A stretch of 64,000 bases of DNA, from positions 2,413,920 through 2,477,919 of the forward strand of contig VFFE01007633.1 of the NCBI GenBank assembly GCA_008921705.1. Reading direction: 5' to 3'. The notes under the pieces were generated by a model that saw nothing but the letters and a program-made list of their open reading frames with translations, made no database searches and was not told the origin of the DNA. Shown here one piece after another: positions 1-18,000 of this stretch. Source of the stretch: Burhinus oedicnemus (taxonomy: Eukaryota > Chordata > Aves > Charadriiformes > Burhinidae). Position 1 is the first letter of the stretch. Every line of letters begins with the position of its first letter. A program made the translations under genes and the position numbers.

Positions 1-47
1 ACTATCTTGCTCTAATTCAAAACGTTTACAGTTAAAACATAACCTAC

Positions 48-5993
<5,946 letters not shown>

Positions 5994-6009
5994 GATGAGG
6001 ATACTTTAG

Positions 6010-9000
6010 CTGCAAGCGCATTTCAGTCCTTAGTGTTTCTTGTGTTTCTCCTCCGAGTGTAACCAGTTCTTTCTGTGGCAGCATAAATACAGAGCACTCA
6101 GGACAGTGTGAACAGTTGCAGGAATCATGTTTTCAAGACTTAGCCTTTGGTCTGAAAGCACAGAACACAAGCCGTTTGATTTCTGTACCCTTCTGAGATT
6201 GCTTGTTTGCAGACTCCATTCTCCTCCAAGAGACATTCCTTGTAACCTATACACAAACACTTGTCTTGGTGTCTCACCAGAAACGGCCAGCCTGTATCTG
6301 AACGTAACTGGGTAAGTTCCCCAAATCCACTCTTATGCTAAAGCTAGAGGCACTTCACAGCAAGCTTGTAGGCAGCCATAATGGGAGAAACTATTACTGA
6401 AAGCAGAGGATAAAGTCTCAGACCTTGGAGAAAATAGTTTGCTATCAGAAAAATGAAGAATTATAGTAAGATAGGAGGGAATCTGTTCTAGCCAAATTAT
6501 CAGACACGTAAGCTACCATCTCACAAGTCGCACTGTCATCAGTTAAAACAAACCAATTTCCTGAGTTTCCATAAGGTCCTATGCTAGAGACAGAGCCACA
6601 TGTATTCCTTTAAATGAAGTTTTTAGAGGAAGAATATTATATTCATATCACATAAGAGCAAATGTATTTCACTACAGTAGCCCTAAGCATGAATCAGTCT
6701 CTACAAGGAGTGGCTACAGCAGATTATCTATCCGACCTGTTGTCCTGGCACTGCATAAACAACAGAATGCTACATAATAAAGCAATAAAGTTCTTAATTC
6801 CTCATTTAAACTAATTGTCGCTAGTATTTCCTACATTTTCATCTAGAACAAATGTGATCTATTCTATGTAAATTAACCATACATTTGAAACAAAACAGAA
6901 TTCCCCTGCAATGAGGGTTTGGTCCTTGCATTCTGATTTTCTCCAGCCCTAAGAGGACACCAATATTCATGGCTGGTGACTTTTGCCTTCTGTAACCTTC
7001 ATTTAAACTACATTTCCACAATTTTTTTTTTGTGGCAGCCTTAAATCTCTCCTCCATCTTGCCTTATTTCACAAAGGCAAATTATGATTTTAAAAGTAAT
7101 GGGATTACGTTGTTTGAACTCTGAACTGACATCAATGCAGAGCCACAATCTTGCAGATGCAAGACATTGTGAAGATCCTTTGTTTTCAGTCTTCTAAGCC
7201 TATTAGTCCCACTAATACTGACACAGGAACAAACAAACAAAAATTTGGAAACATGATGTTAATATACCTTTTGAGAATTGTACACATTGTGTATGAAAAA
7301 GAAACAGCGTGTCTCTAACACTAATCTTAGACACCGGGTAGTGTCTCAGACAGGCAGGAGGAACTGCCCTCTAGCAGCACCCGTTTCTCTCCACACATTA
7401 CTGCAGAGAGCCATGACTGAGCACCTTAAATTAGAGACTTAATCCCACATTTTGCACTACTTGCCAAGGAACACAGAGCCTGTCTGTAAGAACGCCACTT
7501 TGGAGTACCAGTGTCTTTGTGGCTGGTTTTCAGGCTGTGCACCTGCATAGCATAAAGCTATGTTCTGCATCTAGGTTAAAAAGCTTTAGTTACTCCAGCT
7601 GGTCAATGACTGGGTGGCAACTCAGAAGCCTTAGTTCCCAGGCCTTTATTCAGATCCTTGGCGAAAATTTCAAACGACAACAAAGCCTTGCGTGGTCTCC
7701 TAGTCTGAAAATGTAGTATTTATTAGCATCCAAACAAATAATTTTATACTTTAACTTCAAATCAAAACAGATGGGACTTGTGGATTTTTCAGCACATACT
7801 CTCCTAATGACAGAGTTCTGAAATTGTAAACGTAACAGACGAGATGGCTGATAATTCACGGACTGTTATGCTGCCCCTGGTTTACCATTCACACATCCCT
7901 TTCCAGGGGGCTGTGACTGCAGAGTGGAGGAGCATCTTTGCCTCACGTCTGATAACCGCAGCAAACCAAGAGATACATAATACTGCTAGCACATGACATT
8001 GCTAGTAATAATCACCAATGGCTATCACGGACAGATCGTTTGTGTAACATCTCTTGAATAGATGAAGTGATAGACGTAACTGCCTGTTCCTTACTGGGGA
8101 TACTAATTTAAGCCCCTCTCTTTTCCACAGCCACCAATTTTCACAAAACTTGTAATCTTTGAGATTCCAGTTCTGCTGTCAAATGTGACCAAAACACATA
8201 AATGAACTGAAATATTTCTGAGGCATAAAGCAGAAGCAAAGAACCTAGAGAGAAAAAAACAGTCAGAAAATACAGATTTCAGTAAGGAACACATGTTAAA
8301 AAACATGCCAGGATGCAAAGAAGTTAATATGGTTCCTGTGGAAGCACAAATCCACCTGTATGAAAATCCACTGAACAAAACCTAAATAAAGTCGTCTTTG
8401 GTTAATTAAGTCAGTACCATTTCTTGTTGAGCTTAATAGTGAAGTTGGTTTTTTAGAATCTATTTCACTTTGCAAGATTTGTGTTCTGTCCTTATCACCT
8501 TCTGCTACCTCTCACCTTCAATTATGGGAATAAACTAAACCTTAGCCTGCAGGCTGTTTCACCTAAGCAGAGTCCCACTGAAATCACTGAAAAGAGCACG
8601 TAAGTCTCTGAGTAGCAGTTTGTAGAGCTACAAAATGTATAATCTAGTCAAGATTCTAGTCTAGAACTACAATCTAGGCAAATCCACGTCGTTAGAGGAT
8701 GTAGATACAAACTGCAAAACTGTCTTGGAGTAAAAGTGTGTCGGCACTAAATAGAAAAAAGTAAAAGCCTTATTTTCACAGTATTGTACCACTGTGCTCA
8801 CACTCCCTCACCTATAAACGTTTTTTTTTCCCCACAGAAATCGACCAGCAAAGTCCTTTCACAGGCAAGCCTAATTTAACATATCGAGACTACTTTCTGA
8901 CTCCAAATATAACTCAAACTTACGATTTCACTTCCGTACGCTTTAAATAAGCATCCTCTCCCCTCTGAAGGGCTGCAGCGCTGAGAACCGAAAGCGAAAC

Positions 9001-9458
9001 TGGCTCACTCTGCCAGAGCCCAGAAACGCGAGCAGTAAACATCAGCACGGGCCTTTTAAAATTTGTTCTGTGCTTTGGCAGTAACCAGAAGGTGTTACTA
9101 GTAGGATGCGCAGAGAAAGGCGGGGTTTAAAGCCGTGGGTTTCAACCCATGTCCTCCCAGCAGCCGCTGTTTGTGTTTGCTAGCGAAGGCTTTGGGGGTG
9201 CCCCATGAGCTGAACAGCAAGGCAGGAGCACGGGAGGCATCTGCCCCTCGGCAGCAGGAGGAGAGAGATGGCGGGGAGGGGAGCCATGGGCCCCTGCGCC
9301 CGGCCGCCAGGACAGGCCAGGTCCCGGCTCCCGCCCGGCGGATTTCCAGCCCCGCCAGTAACCCTGCTGCAGCCCCGCACTGCGCTGAAACACTACTCCC
9401 CCCCTCCCATCGCCTCCGCGGTCCCCCCACGCCCCGCGGCGATCGCCGTGCCCAGCGG
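6010..9458. other. Probable CILK1 5' UTR intron
   Basis: About 3.4 kb of AT-rich DNA between the acceptor ahead of the CILK1 start codon and the CpG-island donor at 9465-9459. No coding similarity was recognised in either strand and no convincing interspersed repeat was seen. Confidence 0.5.
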
Positions 9459-9910
9459 TACTCACGGCGTGCGGGTTTTCCCTCCTCCGGCCAAGCCCCG
9501 GCCTGCGGAAGCCGCGCCAGAGGCCCCTAATGGCGGCGCTCGGCCTCCGCCACCCCCGGCGGCTGCTGCCGCCGCCCTCCCGCGCAGCCCCGGCCCAGCT
9601 GCGGCCCACGGCGGCCGCGAGCCTCGCTCAGGGCGCCGCCGGTCGCCGAGCCCATGGCGCGGCCCGCCGCCCCGGCCCCTGGCGCTCCCCGCCCGGCGGC
9701 GGCGGGGCTCCCCGCGGGGGGATAACGCCCCACGACAGCCGCTCCCCTCCGCACCGCCCGGCCGGTCCCCTCGCAGGAGGGCGGGCAGGGAGGGGCCGGC
9801 GGGCCTCGACGGTGCGGCCTCGGGCGCGGGGTTTGGGGGTCCCCCCCCAAAAGCGGGCGGCTGTCGGGGGGGGAGAGACAGGAGACAGCGGGGCAGCTCC
9901 ACCGCCCTTG
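9230..9910. promoter_or_regulatory. CpG island, probable CILK1 promoter and 5' UTR exon
   Basis: A dense GC- and CpG-rich block with GC-box-like stretches, long C/G runs near 9839-9875 and an AATGGCGGC YY1-like core at 9529-9537. A strong minus-strand splice donor (GTGAGTA, read at 9465-9459) sits inside it, as expected if CILK1 transcription starts here and the first non-coding exon ends at 9466. Several long ORFs cover the block on both strands but are by-products of stop-codon-poor GC-rich DNA. Confidence 0.75.
9466..9600 (-). other. CILK1: Candidate CILK1 non-coding exon 1
   Basis: Inferred from the minus-strand donor CGCACGCC|GTGAGTA, whose last exonic base is 9466, within the CpG island. 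The upstream boundary is arbitrary because no transcription start can be read from sequence. It would splice to the acceptor at 6011-6010 upstream of the CILK1 ATG. A start in the second island near FBXO9 is the alternative. Confidence 0.4.
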
Positions 9911-9959
9911 CAAGAGAGGGGATTACGGCTGAGCTGGGTTTTAACGTAATTAAAAAAAT

Positions 9960-11340
9960 TACAATAAAAATCCTCAGATGACTGGCCTCTCTCACATCCC
10001 CGAGGGGAGTTTAAATAACAAAACGGGAGCGCAGAAATACCGAATTGTGACCAAATGGCAAGAATATGGACAATTTAACCGCTGCTGGAGAGACTGAGCC
10101 TTCCCCACCGGAGGACCAGCGCATCTCCCTGCCTCGGCAGGGTCAAGCGAAGAAAGGGAGGGGAGCTGGGGCAGACAGAGGGAAATGAGGAACAGAAAAA
10201 ATTGGCCTCGAGCAATTGATCATCAGATCCCACTGTAATAATGATGATGCAGTAAGTCTTAGCTTCTTTCTCCACTTCTTCATTTAGGTTTTAGAAGTAA
10301 AGCGCCAAGTTCTTCCCCGGGGTTTGCAAGACAGGGTGAGCCGGTGGTGTAATTCGGGAGGATGGCACACCCCTCGGGGAGGATTTTACAGCAGTGAATC
10401 CTGCAGTGAAATACACTGACTTGATGGGACATTCATTCGTTAAAAAAAGGTATGAAGGAACTCCAAACAGCTCTGGATGCCCAGTTCCACCCCCATCTTA
10501 ATAGAGACTAGTCTTTACATTTCTTAGGCTGAAAAAAGAATCATAATAAAAAGTTAAACTCCCTCCTACGGACTCGGTGAAGCCAGCAGGTGCAGTGCAT
10601 GCTTACTCAAAAGAGATTTCTGCTTTAGGCCATCCCTATCACATCTCACATGCATAAACACGAATGAGCGCCCAGCCCAGGGACAGCCGTAGCACTCTGT
10701 TTTTGTCGCTGGAGGTAGGGCTTCTTCGTTCCCAACAGAAGGGACGCACGCCCGGGCAGGAGAAAAGCCCAGCAGCTTTGATTCCAAGCCCAAACTAGAA
10801 GCAGCATTGAAGATAGCCAGTTGTATTCATGACCACCTCATCCCAGCTGCACTGCTGCCACATCAACCGTTCACCCCCGTGGCTCTGGCTGACAGGGTGG
10901 GCCACAGGTGCCGGCACCCAGAGGCGTCCCCAGCCCTCCCACCCCACTGCCCTGCAGCCCCCGCCATCGCCCACTCCCACTGCCCGGGCCTGAGCTCTCA
11001 CCTGCCCGGCTCCGGGACAGACACACGCCTCCCTCGGCTCCAAAAAACACGCAGGGTGGTAGGTAGGGGAAAGGGTTCACAGGTCATACGTAAAGACCCA
11101 CACACGTGGTGTTCTTCTGGGGAAAAAAAAAAAAAAAAGAAAGATTGTAAAACAGAATAAAAAAAAGGGGTTTAGTCCTATTTTAGAAAACCTGATGAGG
11201 TGTACAGTGAGCACGCAATGACTGTTCACTGAACTGGATGGGCAAAGGACAGGGGACCACGAGACTCACATGACCTCAGCAGCTATCTATATAGCTATCT
11301 ATATAGCCGCAGTACTAACCACTCCTTTATCACCCCGTTT
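9960..11340. other. Spacer between the two CpG islands
   Basis: About 1.4 kb of mixed composition between the CILK1-side and FBXO9-side islands. It holds a poly-A run near 11120 and two copies of a 12-base AGCTATCTATAT unit at 11281-11304. No gene was recognised. Distal promoter elements are possible but no specific one can be supported. Confidence 0.5.
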
Positions 11341-11594
11341 TAATTCGCCTGGAACAAGGCCCCGGTCTGACCCCAATCACAGCGGGAACGGCGGCTCCCA
11401 CTCCTGCTGACACCGGGCTGAGGGGCCGCGCCGAGGGGGCGGGAGGCCGCCCGGGGGGCCCGGACATCGCCGCTTTCCCTCGGCTCCCGCACCGGAGCGG
11501 CGGAGCGCCAGGCCGGACCTCAAGTAGAGCGTCGGCCCAGGCGGCGGAGAGGCCCGATGAGGCAGCGACGCCGCCAGGATCGCCGCCCGGCGGG

Positions 11595-11610
11595 ACTACA
11601 CTTCCCGGCA
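11595..11610 (+). promoter_or_regulatory. ZNF143/THAP11-like motif, copy 1
   Basis: ACTACACTTCCCGGCA fits the known promoter consensus ACTAYRNNNCCCR bound by ZNF143 with THAP11/HCFC1. It lies upstream of FBXO9 exon 1. Confidence 0.65.
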
Positions 11611-11660
11611 GCCTCTGCTCCGCAGCCGGACGGGGGACCGCGCCGCAGTGTCGCCCGTGG

Positions 11661-11676
11661 ACTACATTTCCCAGCA
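11661..11676 (+). promoter_or_regulatory. ZNF143/THAP11-like motif, copy 2
   Basis: ACTACATTTCCCAGCA is the best of the three matches to the ACTAYRNNNCCCR consensus, including the CCCAGCA tail typical of THAP11/ZNF143 sites. It starts 66 bases after copy 1 in the same orientation. Confidence 0.75.
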
Positions 11677-11730
11677 GGCGGCGCGGCGCCCTACCGCAGG
11701 CGGGAGAGCCGCAGCGGGCCGCGGTGCGCG

Positions 11731-11744
11731 CTGGGACGGGTAGT
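11731..11744 (-). promoter_or_regulatory. ZNF143/THAP11-like motif, copy 3 (inverted, imperfect)
   Basis: Read on the minus strand this is ACTACCCGTCCCAG, differing from ACTAYRNNNCCCR only at the R position. Its opposite orientation suits a promoter region serving two divergent genes. Confidence 0.45.
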
Positions 11745-11864
11745 CCGCGCGGCCGGCGCCCGCGCCGGAGAGCGGCCCGTGCGTCAGGCGGCGCTCTGAC
11801 CTTGCGGGTTTGTCTGGTCGTGTGTCTCCGCTGCTCCCGGCCCGCCTGCCCCTCACTCGCCGGG

Positions 11865-11876
11865 AAGATGGCTGCC
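11865..11876 (+). promoter_or_regulatory. YY1-like element overlapping an upstream ATG
   Basis: AAGATGGCTGCC matches the AAGATGGCGGC-type YY1 element often found just downstream of transcription starts in TATA-less promoters. If so, the FBXO9 start would be a little upstream, around 11.80-11.86 kb. The ATG in the motif opens the upstream ORF. Confidence 0.5.
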
Positions 11877-11939
11877 GTACGCAGGGCCCGCAGTTACTCC
11901 CGCTGCGTGGTGCGCTTCTCCGACCGAGAACTCTGCTAA
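11868..11939 (+). other. Upstream ORF in FBXO9 5' leader (23 codons)
   Basis: The ATG at 11868 has a strong context (AAGATGG) and opens a 23-residue frame starting MAAVRRARSYSR, ending at TAA 11937-11939, 91 bases before the FBXO9 ATG and out of frame with it. If transcription begins upstream of 11868, scanning ribosomes would meet it first, so it could lower or condition FBXO9 translation. The ATG is also part of a YY1-like motif, so it may be a by-product of that element. Confidence 0.5.
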
Positions 11940-12030
11940 TTTCCCCCCGTGGGGAGGACACACGGACCGAGCGGGGGAGGGGGGGGCAGAGACCCCCGGG
12001 ACAGGACAGCGCCGCCCGAGCGTTGGCAGC

Positions 12031-12033
12031 ATG
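12031..12033 (+). CDS. FBXO9: FBXO9 coding exon 1 (start codon only)
   Basis: Exon 1 contributes only the ATG: GGCAGCATG is followed at once by donor GTGAGC at 12034. Splicing to 15947 yields [11 protein letters not shown]. The 5' UTR boundary is not visible. Confidence 0.9.
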
Positions 12034-15000
12034 GTGAGCGGGCCCGGGCCGGCCGTGCCCTGCTCCGCGCTACAGNNNNNNNNNNNNNNNNNNNNAGCCG
12101 TGGCGCTGCCCGGCAGCCCTGCCTTGGCCGCCCACCCGCGGCCGCCGGGCACCGGGTGAGGCCTGCGGGTAGTGTGCCGCGATCCTGGCCGCGATCCCAC
12201 CCCGGGTCACTGCGCCGCAGGGAGACCCGGCCGCCTTCCGCGGAGGATCTGGGGCTGACGAGTGAGTGGGGCTGCTGGAGGCAGGACCCGTGTAGCTCCG
12301 CAGAAACGGCTGAACGAATCACTCTGTCGTGACAGGGGAGCGTGCCCTACCTTTCTGTTTCTTCCCTCAGAAAACAGATGGCGTAAAGTCGCCTGGCTAT
12401 TTAAAGGTCTCCGTGGGCCAGGCACTCTACTTATTTGACTTTGTGATTTAACATACCAGAAATATCGTTTGGTTCAGTATTGCTTTTCTGACTGCATCTC
12501 AATACGGATTCATGATGAGAACTTGATCATTCAAACTTAAACCATTTATATCATTCAGGAGCTCTTAAAACTCCTTACTGCCATGATTAAAACTCTTATT
12601 TTTGAACATTGTTGCTTCTACCACACCGACAGAAAAATGGAGTGACTTCCTCATTTTCTTGTAAAACCACGAAGAACGTTAGCCGTCAGTCACTGTTTTG
12701 CTATGTCCTGCTTGCTGATCCTTTCGTTCTGCACAGTTCACACGTAGCACTGTTCAACTGGTGACACTCACCTTAGAACTGTTTCTGATCTTGGCTTTGT
12801 TTTGCTGAAAGAAAGATCTGAACTTTGAAAGACTTGACATTACAGACAGTTTAGTAAGTGATTGTTGTATTCTGAGGAAATCAGCATGCAATTATTGATT
12901 GCAAAACAGTTAAAACTAAGTTATGCAAATAGACTAGTTTTGCATTTCACAAATGTCTTCTAAAGCTTTACAAACAAATCAGAATCAAATTGACTCAGCT
13001 GACTTTTTACAGGTCACAGTGTAATTCAGATGTTTACTTGTGACATGTTGACCTTTTGGTGGCTGGACTGGCTGCCACTTCTCTCATGGAAAATTATTTG
13101 AGCTGATCAGTACACACTAAGGATGTCTCACTTTCAAGCAGGATAAAGCCACTGTTCCGTATGACAGCTGACAGCAGGAGGAAGGCCAACAGCATAAAGA
13201 TGAACAGGCTAGATTTATCCACTAAGTAGTGGTTACCGTACAATATTCTGTAAAGTTCAGAAACTGTAACTACGATTTAACTGTTTTCAGAGTTGGGGTA
13301 AGGATCCGATTTTTACAAGTTACAGCCTGCTTTGGATGTGATCTCATGAGCTCTCTACTAGTGAAGATTCTTGCTTCAGCGATAGCTGTGTTTACTCATT
13401 TGTTCTAGCAAAACCATAGGGTTTCAGCAGATCAAATAAATAGCGGAAAGGTTGCTTAATAGAGATCGGTTTTCCGGTCCAGTTAGCCGTGCAGTAGCAA
13501 TGTGAATGAATTGCTTTACTGGTAAATTTAGAGGGATGGTCACTTATGCTGCCACTATTGCCAGAAGACAAACCCTTGATATGAAACACTTCAGACCACA
13601 CATATACTCTCTACAGAGGAGGTAATGATGAAAGTAAAAATTTTGGTTATAGTAAACTTCATGATGTTTTTTGACAGATTTTAGGTTGTGGGCTAGGTCT
13701 TCATAGTATGGTGTATTTTTTGTTTGGATTGAGAGACCTTTAAGATTTAAAGAATATTGAATGACATTTTGGAAGCATTTGGTCCAGAACCATAACTGAC
13801 TGTGACTCAGAACTGAAGGAGTAGTAGGGCAGTTGAACAGAGACGAGGGGAGGAAGATCAAGACTGTTGAACAGGTTACTGAAACAAAGAGTTTTTGAAT
13901 GTGAGGTAAACTTCAGCCAGCTTCACAACCTTCTAAATAATTTTAACTCTTAAATTAGGTTATTTACAGACTTCATGAGTTAAAGGTTTTAATGGGCGTG
14001 CCTTTATGCACAAGAAGATAGTGTGTTGATTTAGTTTATAAATAACTTTACTAGTCTCTGCATTTTGCAGATAAAACCAGGCTTATTCGGCCAGACTGAG
14101 AGCTGACTGGACATAATTCAGCTGCAAACCAGAAGGCTTGCACTCTGCACAGGCAGAGGTAGGCCTTACTTGTGTCAGCCCAGTGCCACAATAATGCACT
14201 TAAAAGACATCCATTTCAGTGCTGGCTCGTTCCTAGGCTATCTCTGTTTGACCACTGTAGACATAGTGCCTGGATGCTAAAATAATGTGGTAGGACTGCT
14301 GTAACGCATAGGAAACTAACTGCCTGCAATCAAATTTTGGAATAAAAACCCATGAATTTTCTAAGTTATTTACTCCTTGCTCAGACTTAATGCTGCTAGT
14401 GCTTTGGAGCATTCTGGCTTACCTGTTTTGTCCACTGAGAAATTCAAATTATGCAGCCTTAAAATCAGAGTGTAGAAACAGATGCTATATCTGTTTACTT
14501 TAACCAGCCAACACTGTCTGCATTATCAATTGTAAAAGATAAATTGACTGAGATATCAGTGAAAATGCGTTTACAGATGACAAGTCAGGAAGTTTGTGGT
14601 CGTTTGGGAAACCAGAGCCAAGTGCTACAGCTGAACTCCAGGGAGGTGCTTGTCACCAAGAGAAAGAGATTAAATAAACATTGCCTTCCCATCAGGTTTG
14701 CCGGCATTCTGCAGTTTGATCATGAACTTCCAGATGCTATAAAAATTTTGTATATTTTCTGAATACAAGAACACTTTGATTTCTGCACTTTGATTGTGCA
14801 GGGTGTAGAGATTTCTTTACGAGAACTCAATCTCACTGACAGAATGTCACTTCAAGTATTTTGAGTGCTGTCTACAATAGGAAGGAGTGGGAAACAAAAC
14901 TTCTGTAAGTAGTTGTGTTAGTCTTAATGCTAGCTTTACCTTCTTATAATCTCTTTGCATTCTGTACTTGCCGAACTATAGATGTGAATTTCAGTGCAAA

Positions 15001-18000
15001 ATGGTAGAAAACTGGGATGCTTCAGCTGCAGGAAGAGCTTTAAACAAATGTCTTAGTCTTTGTTGAGGTGTTGGTTTTTTTTTTTCCTTACTGGCATCTT
15101 GCTGCTGTTGTCATTGTAGTGTCTTGTCATAGATGTTCAGAATTAGTTTTCTTTTGTTTTAATATAGATTCCATAAATCTCAGTATATTTCACAATGAGA
15201 ATTTATTTGCATCTTTTTAAGTTTTGCTCTTAAACAAGCTCTCTTAACTCCTATGTAGAGCCCTCTTAAGTTTAGTTAAATATCTTATTTAAGGTCTTAT
15301 TTGTTTAACCTGTCTCACAGCAGTACTCTAAATAAAACCAGCTGTCAAGCTCTCACACTAACTTTTAATTTTCTTTTACAATACATTTCTTGTTTAGTTT
15401 CACATGTAGTTTTTGAGATTGCCCATATTGTCCCATAATTTTTGTAAAGTATCTACTGTTACTCAAAGCACTAGTGTTTTTGTGCTTTTGTAAAGGTTAA
15501 ACAACACAAAACTACTGGTTATCTTTACAATGAGAAGATAGTGATTACATTTTCATTTCTTGTATGAAGCACACTACTGTTTAATACTGAAGCTTTGGTT
15601 CTATGCTTTGACTTAGACACTGAGTGTATTTATTCAGGTATTATGGCAGCGTATTGATGCATGTAAGCCTTCGAGTGATACATAACTAATCTGTGTTGAA
15701 TTGATGTGACTGAAATGCAAAACCCAACTTCATTGGGTTAAAAAGGAAGTGCAAACAATACCAGTAATTTTAAGATTAATTTTTATCATCAACTAAGATT
15801 GATCTGTGGGGTAGGTGGGTAGGATGGGGAAAGGGGGAGTATGCTTTTTTTTTTTTTTTAATGAGTGTCCATGACAGTTGTGCATTGTGAATGTGCTGTA
15901 GGGATTTATGCAGACTCTGTAATCACATCTGACTGCTCTCTACTAGGCAGAAGCTGAAGAAGATTGTCACTCTGATGTGGTAAGAACCGATGACAATGAA
16001 AGATCCGGTGAAGCAAATCTTCAGGTATGCCTCTCATGCTGGTGTTTTTTTACAAACATAATACTGCTATGATTTAAGCTGCATTACTTATGCTCATTTA
16101 GTTACCACTCATTTGTTGATCTAACAAATGCTTAATCTGCCTGCCCCTCCAAAAGTGAGATAGGTAAATTTTGCATTGTGTTCCAAGTGTCAGATTCAGT
16201 CTTCAGTTATCTGTGTAGATGAAAAGAAAGTTTGTGGCAGGTTTGGAATTTGTTTGAAGAACTGTAGAAATTGGATAGCTGTTTCTGTATGGATCAAATT
16301 CCAGCTTAACTTGTCACTCTCTTCTGGAGCAGAAAGTTGATAAAAGCATTCTGATAGAAAAGTGTGCTCTGTTATGATAACTAGATTTCTGTGTAGTTGC
16401 TGCCCAGAAGATTGCAAGAGACATATAAAGTGTAACTTCAAAGATGCTGAAAAAAATGCATGGCAAGAATTACAACTTGTCTTGTTTCACAGAGCATAGT
16501 CCTTTCTTTTTAAAAGAGAAAGAAGTGTAAGGTTTTATTTGTATATTATAAAAATGACAGCCTTGATTATCATCAAGCTTAGTATGCTTGTGTACAAAAA
16601 ATTAGGTTTTCTAAATTTTCATTTCAAGAGCTAAGTGACTTCTTGCTTAAGATAACTCTGCATAAACAAGAACAAACACGGTGTCTCAAAAGAATACTTT
16701 TCTATGGAGTCTTAGGTCATAACCATAGTACTAACCACCACTTCTTGAAACATCATTTTTTCTTCTGACATGAACAGTCCAGGTAAAAGCACTTATGTTA
16801 TTGAATGAGATTGAGCAAGTACTTGTGCAGTTTTAGAAAAAAAAATACTATAAAACAATTACTAACTCTCTGTGTCTAAACTCGCTGAAACCATTTAAGA
16901 CTTGGAGATGTAACACGTAATTTTGAAATTCTTTTTTGTTTTTGTAGTTTATAATTTCTCCTCAGAAGATGTACTGTCTGAATATGTGATACTAAATCAG
17001 AATTAATCCGATTTTTTAGGCAGAGCTCCAGATGTTCAGAGCTCAGTGGATGTTTGAGCTTGCCCCAGGTGTGAGTTCTAGTGGGTTGGAACCTCTGCCA
17101 TGCAGAGCGTCTTCAAGAGGACCTGGACTAAAGTCTGTAGATGCCAGAGGGAAACAGGAGATAGCAAAAGAGGAAAAGGTACAAAAACCCAGATGTATAA
17201 TTTTGGGGTTTTTTTGTGTGTGTTAGTATTGCAGCATAACTTTCCTAAAAGCTAATGCCGAATTAAATCTAGAGAAACGGCAGAGGTGGTGTCTCCATAC
17301 TAATGTCTTTCCATAGTCCTGCACTGATTTTTCTAGTTTTTATGCTTGGCTTTGTGTCACTTTCCCAGCCTGCTTTCTGAAATACTGTAGGTAAGGGACA
17401 TGGATAGTTTGTTGATTGGGAATTTCAGTTATGTCTTGTAGCATGTGAATATGTCTTCTCACTCTATTTATGGAATTATTTTATTCATCTCCTTCACAGC
17501 GTGCAGTAGGTAAGATGAAAAATAATTCTAAGTCAAGTAACAATGCACTTGTATTTGTAAGGAATTTAAGAAGTGTCCTGTGTAATTTATTGTGCAGGCA
17601 AAAGAACTTTTCCTGAAGGCAGTGGAAGAAGAACAAAATGGGGCCCTTTACGAAGGTAATATGGAAGTCTACAATGAACACCCTTATTGCAGAGGAACCT
17701 AACACTCTCGGATTTATGTGCAAGACTGCATGATGGCAGTGAACTTAAACTGCAGACTGATAGTAATTTGAGAGCTCAATTATTTGCATAAACAAACAAA
17801 CTTGCTATAAAAGGAACCATCATATCACAGTTCTATGGTTGAGATGAAGCTGAAGTGAGATCAAGGAAAGAATTTCTAGCTTTCAGACATAACAACGGTG
17901 TGTTGAAATTTAATGAAGCACTGAACTGCTTCATACAGCGTGCTTCTTTATGTGACTTTTATAACAGCAATTAAGCAAGGAAATATACTTATTTCCTGTG

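Larger units (their letters stand above)
11345..12260. promoter_or_regulatory. CpG island, FBXO9 promoter and exon 1
   Basis: A GC- and CpG-dense block containing GC-box-like sequence near 11438, three ACTAC-type ZNF143/THAP11-like motifs at 11595-11744, a YY1-like AAGATGGCTGC at 11865, and the FBXO9 start codon at 12031. A 20-N gap lies just past the first donor. No TATA box is evident, as is usual for housekeeping CpG promoters. Confidence 0.85.

Noticed and set aside
9268..9981. 237-codon plus-strand ORF and its overlapping minus-strand ORFs in the left CpG island
   Set aside because: Pro/Arg/Gly/Ala-rich translations on both strands at once are typical of stop-poor CpG islands. No similarity was recognised, and the region fits a promoter and non-coding exon.
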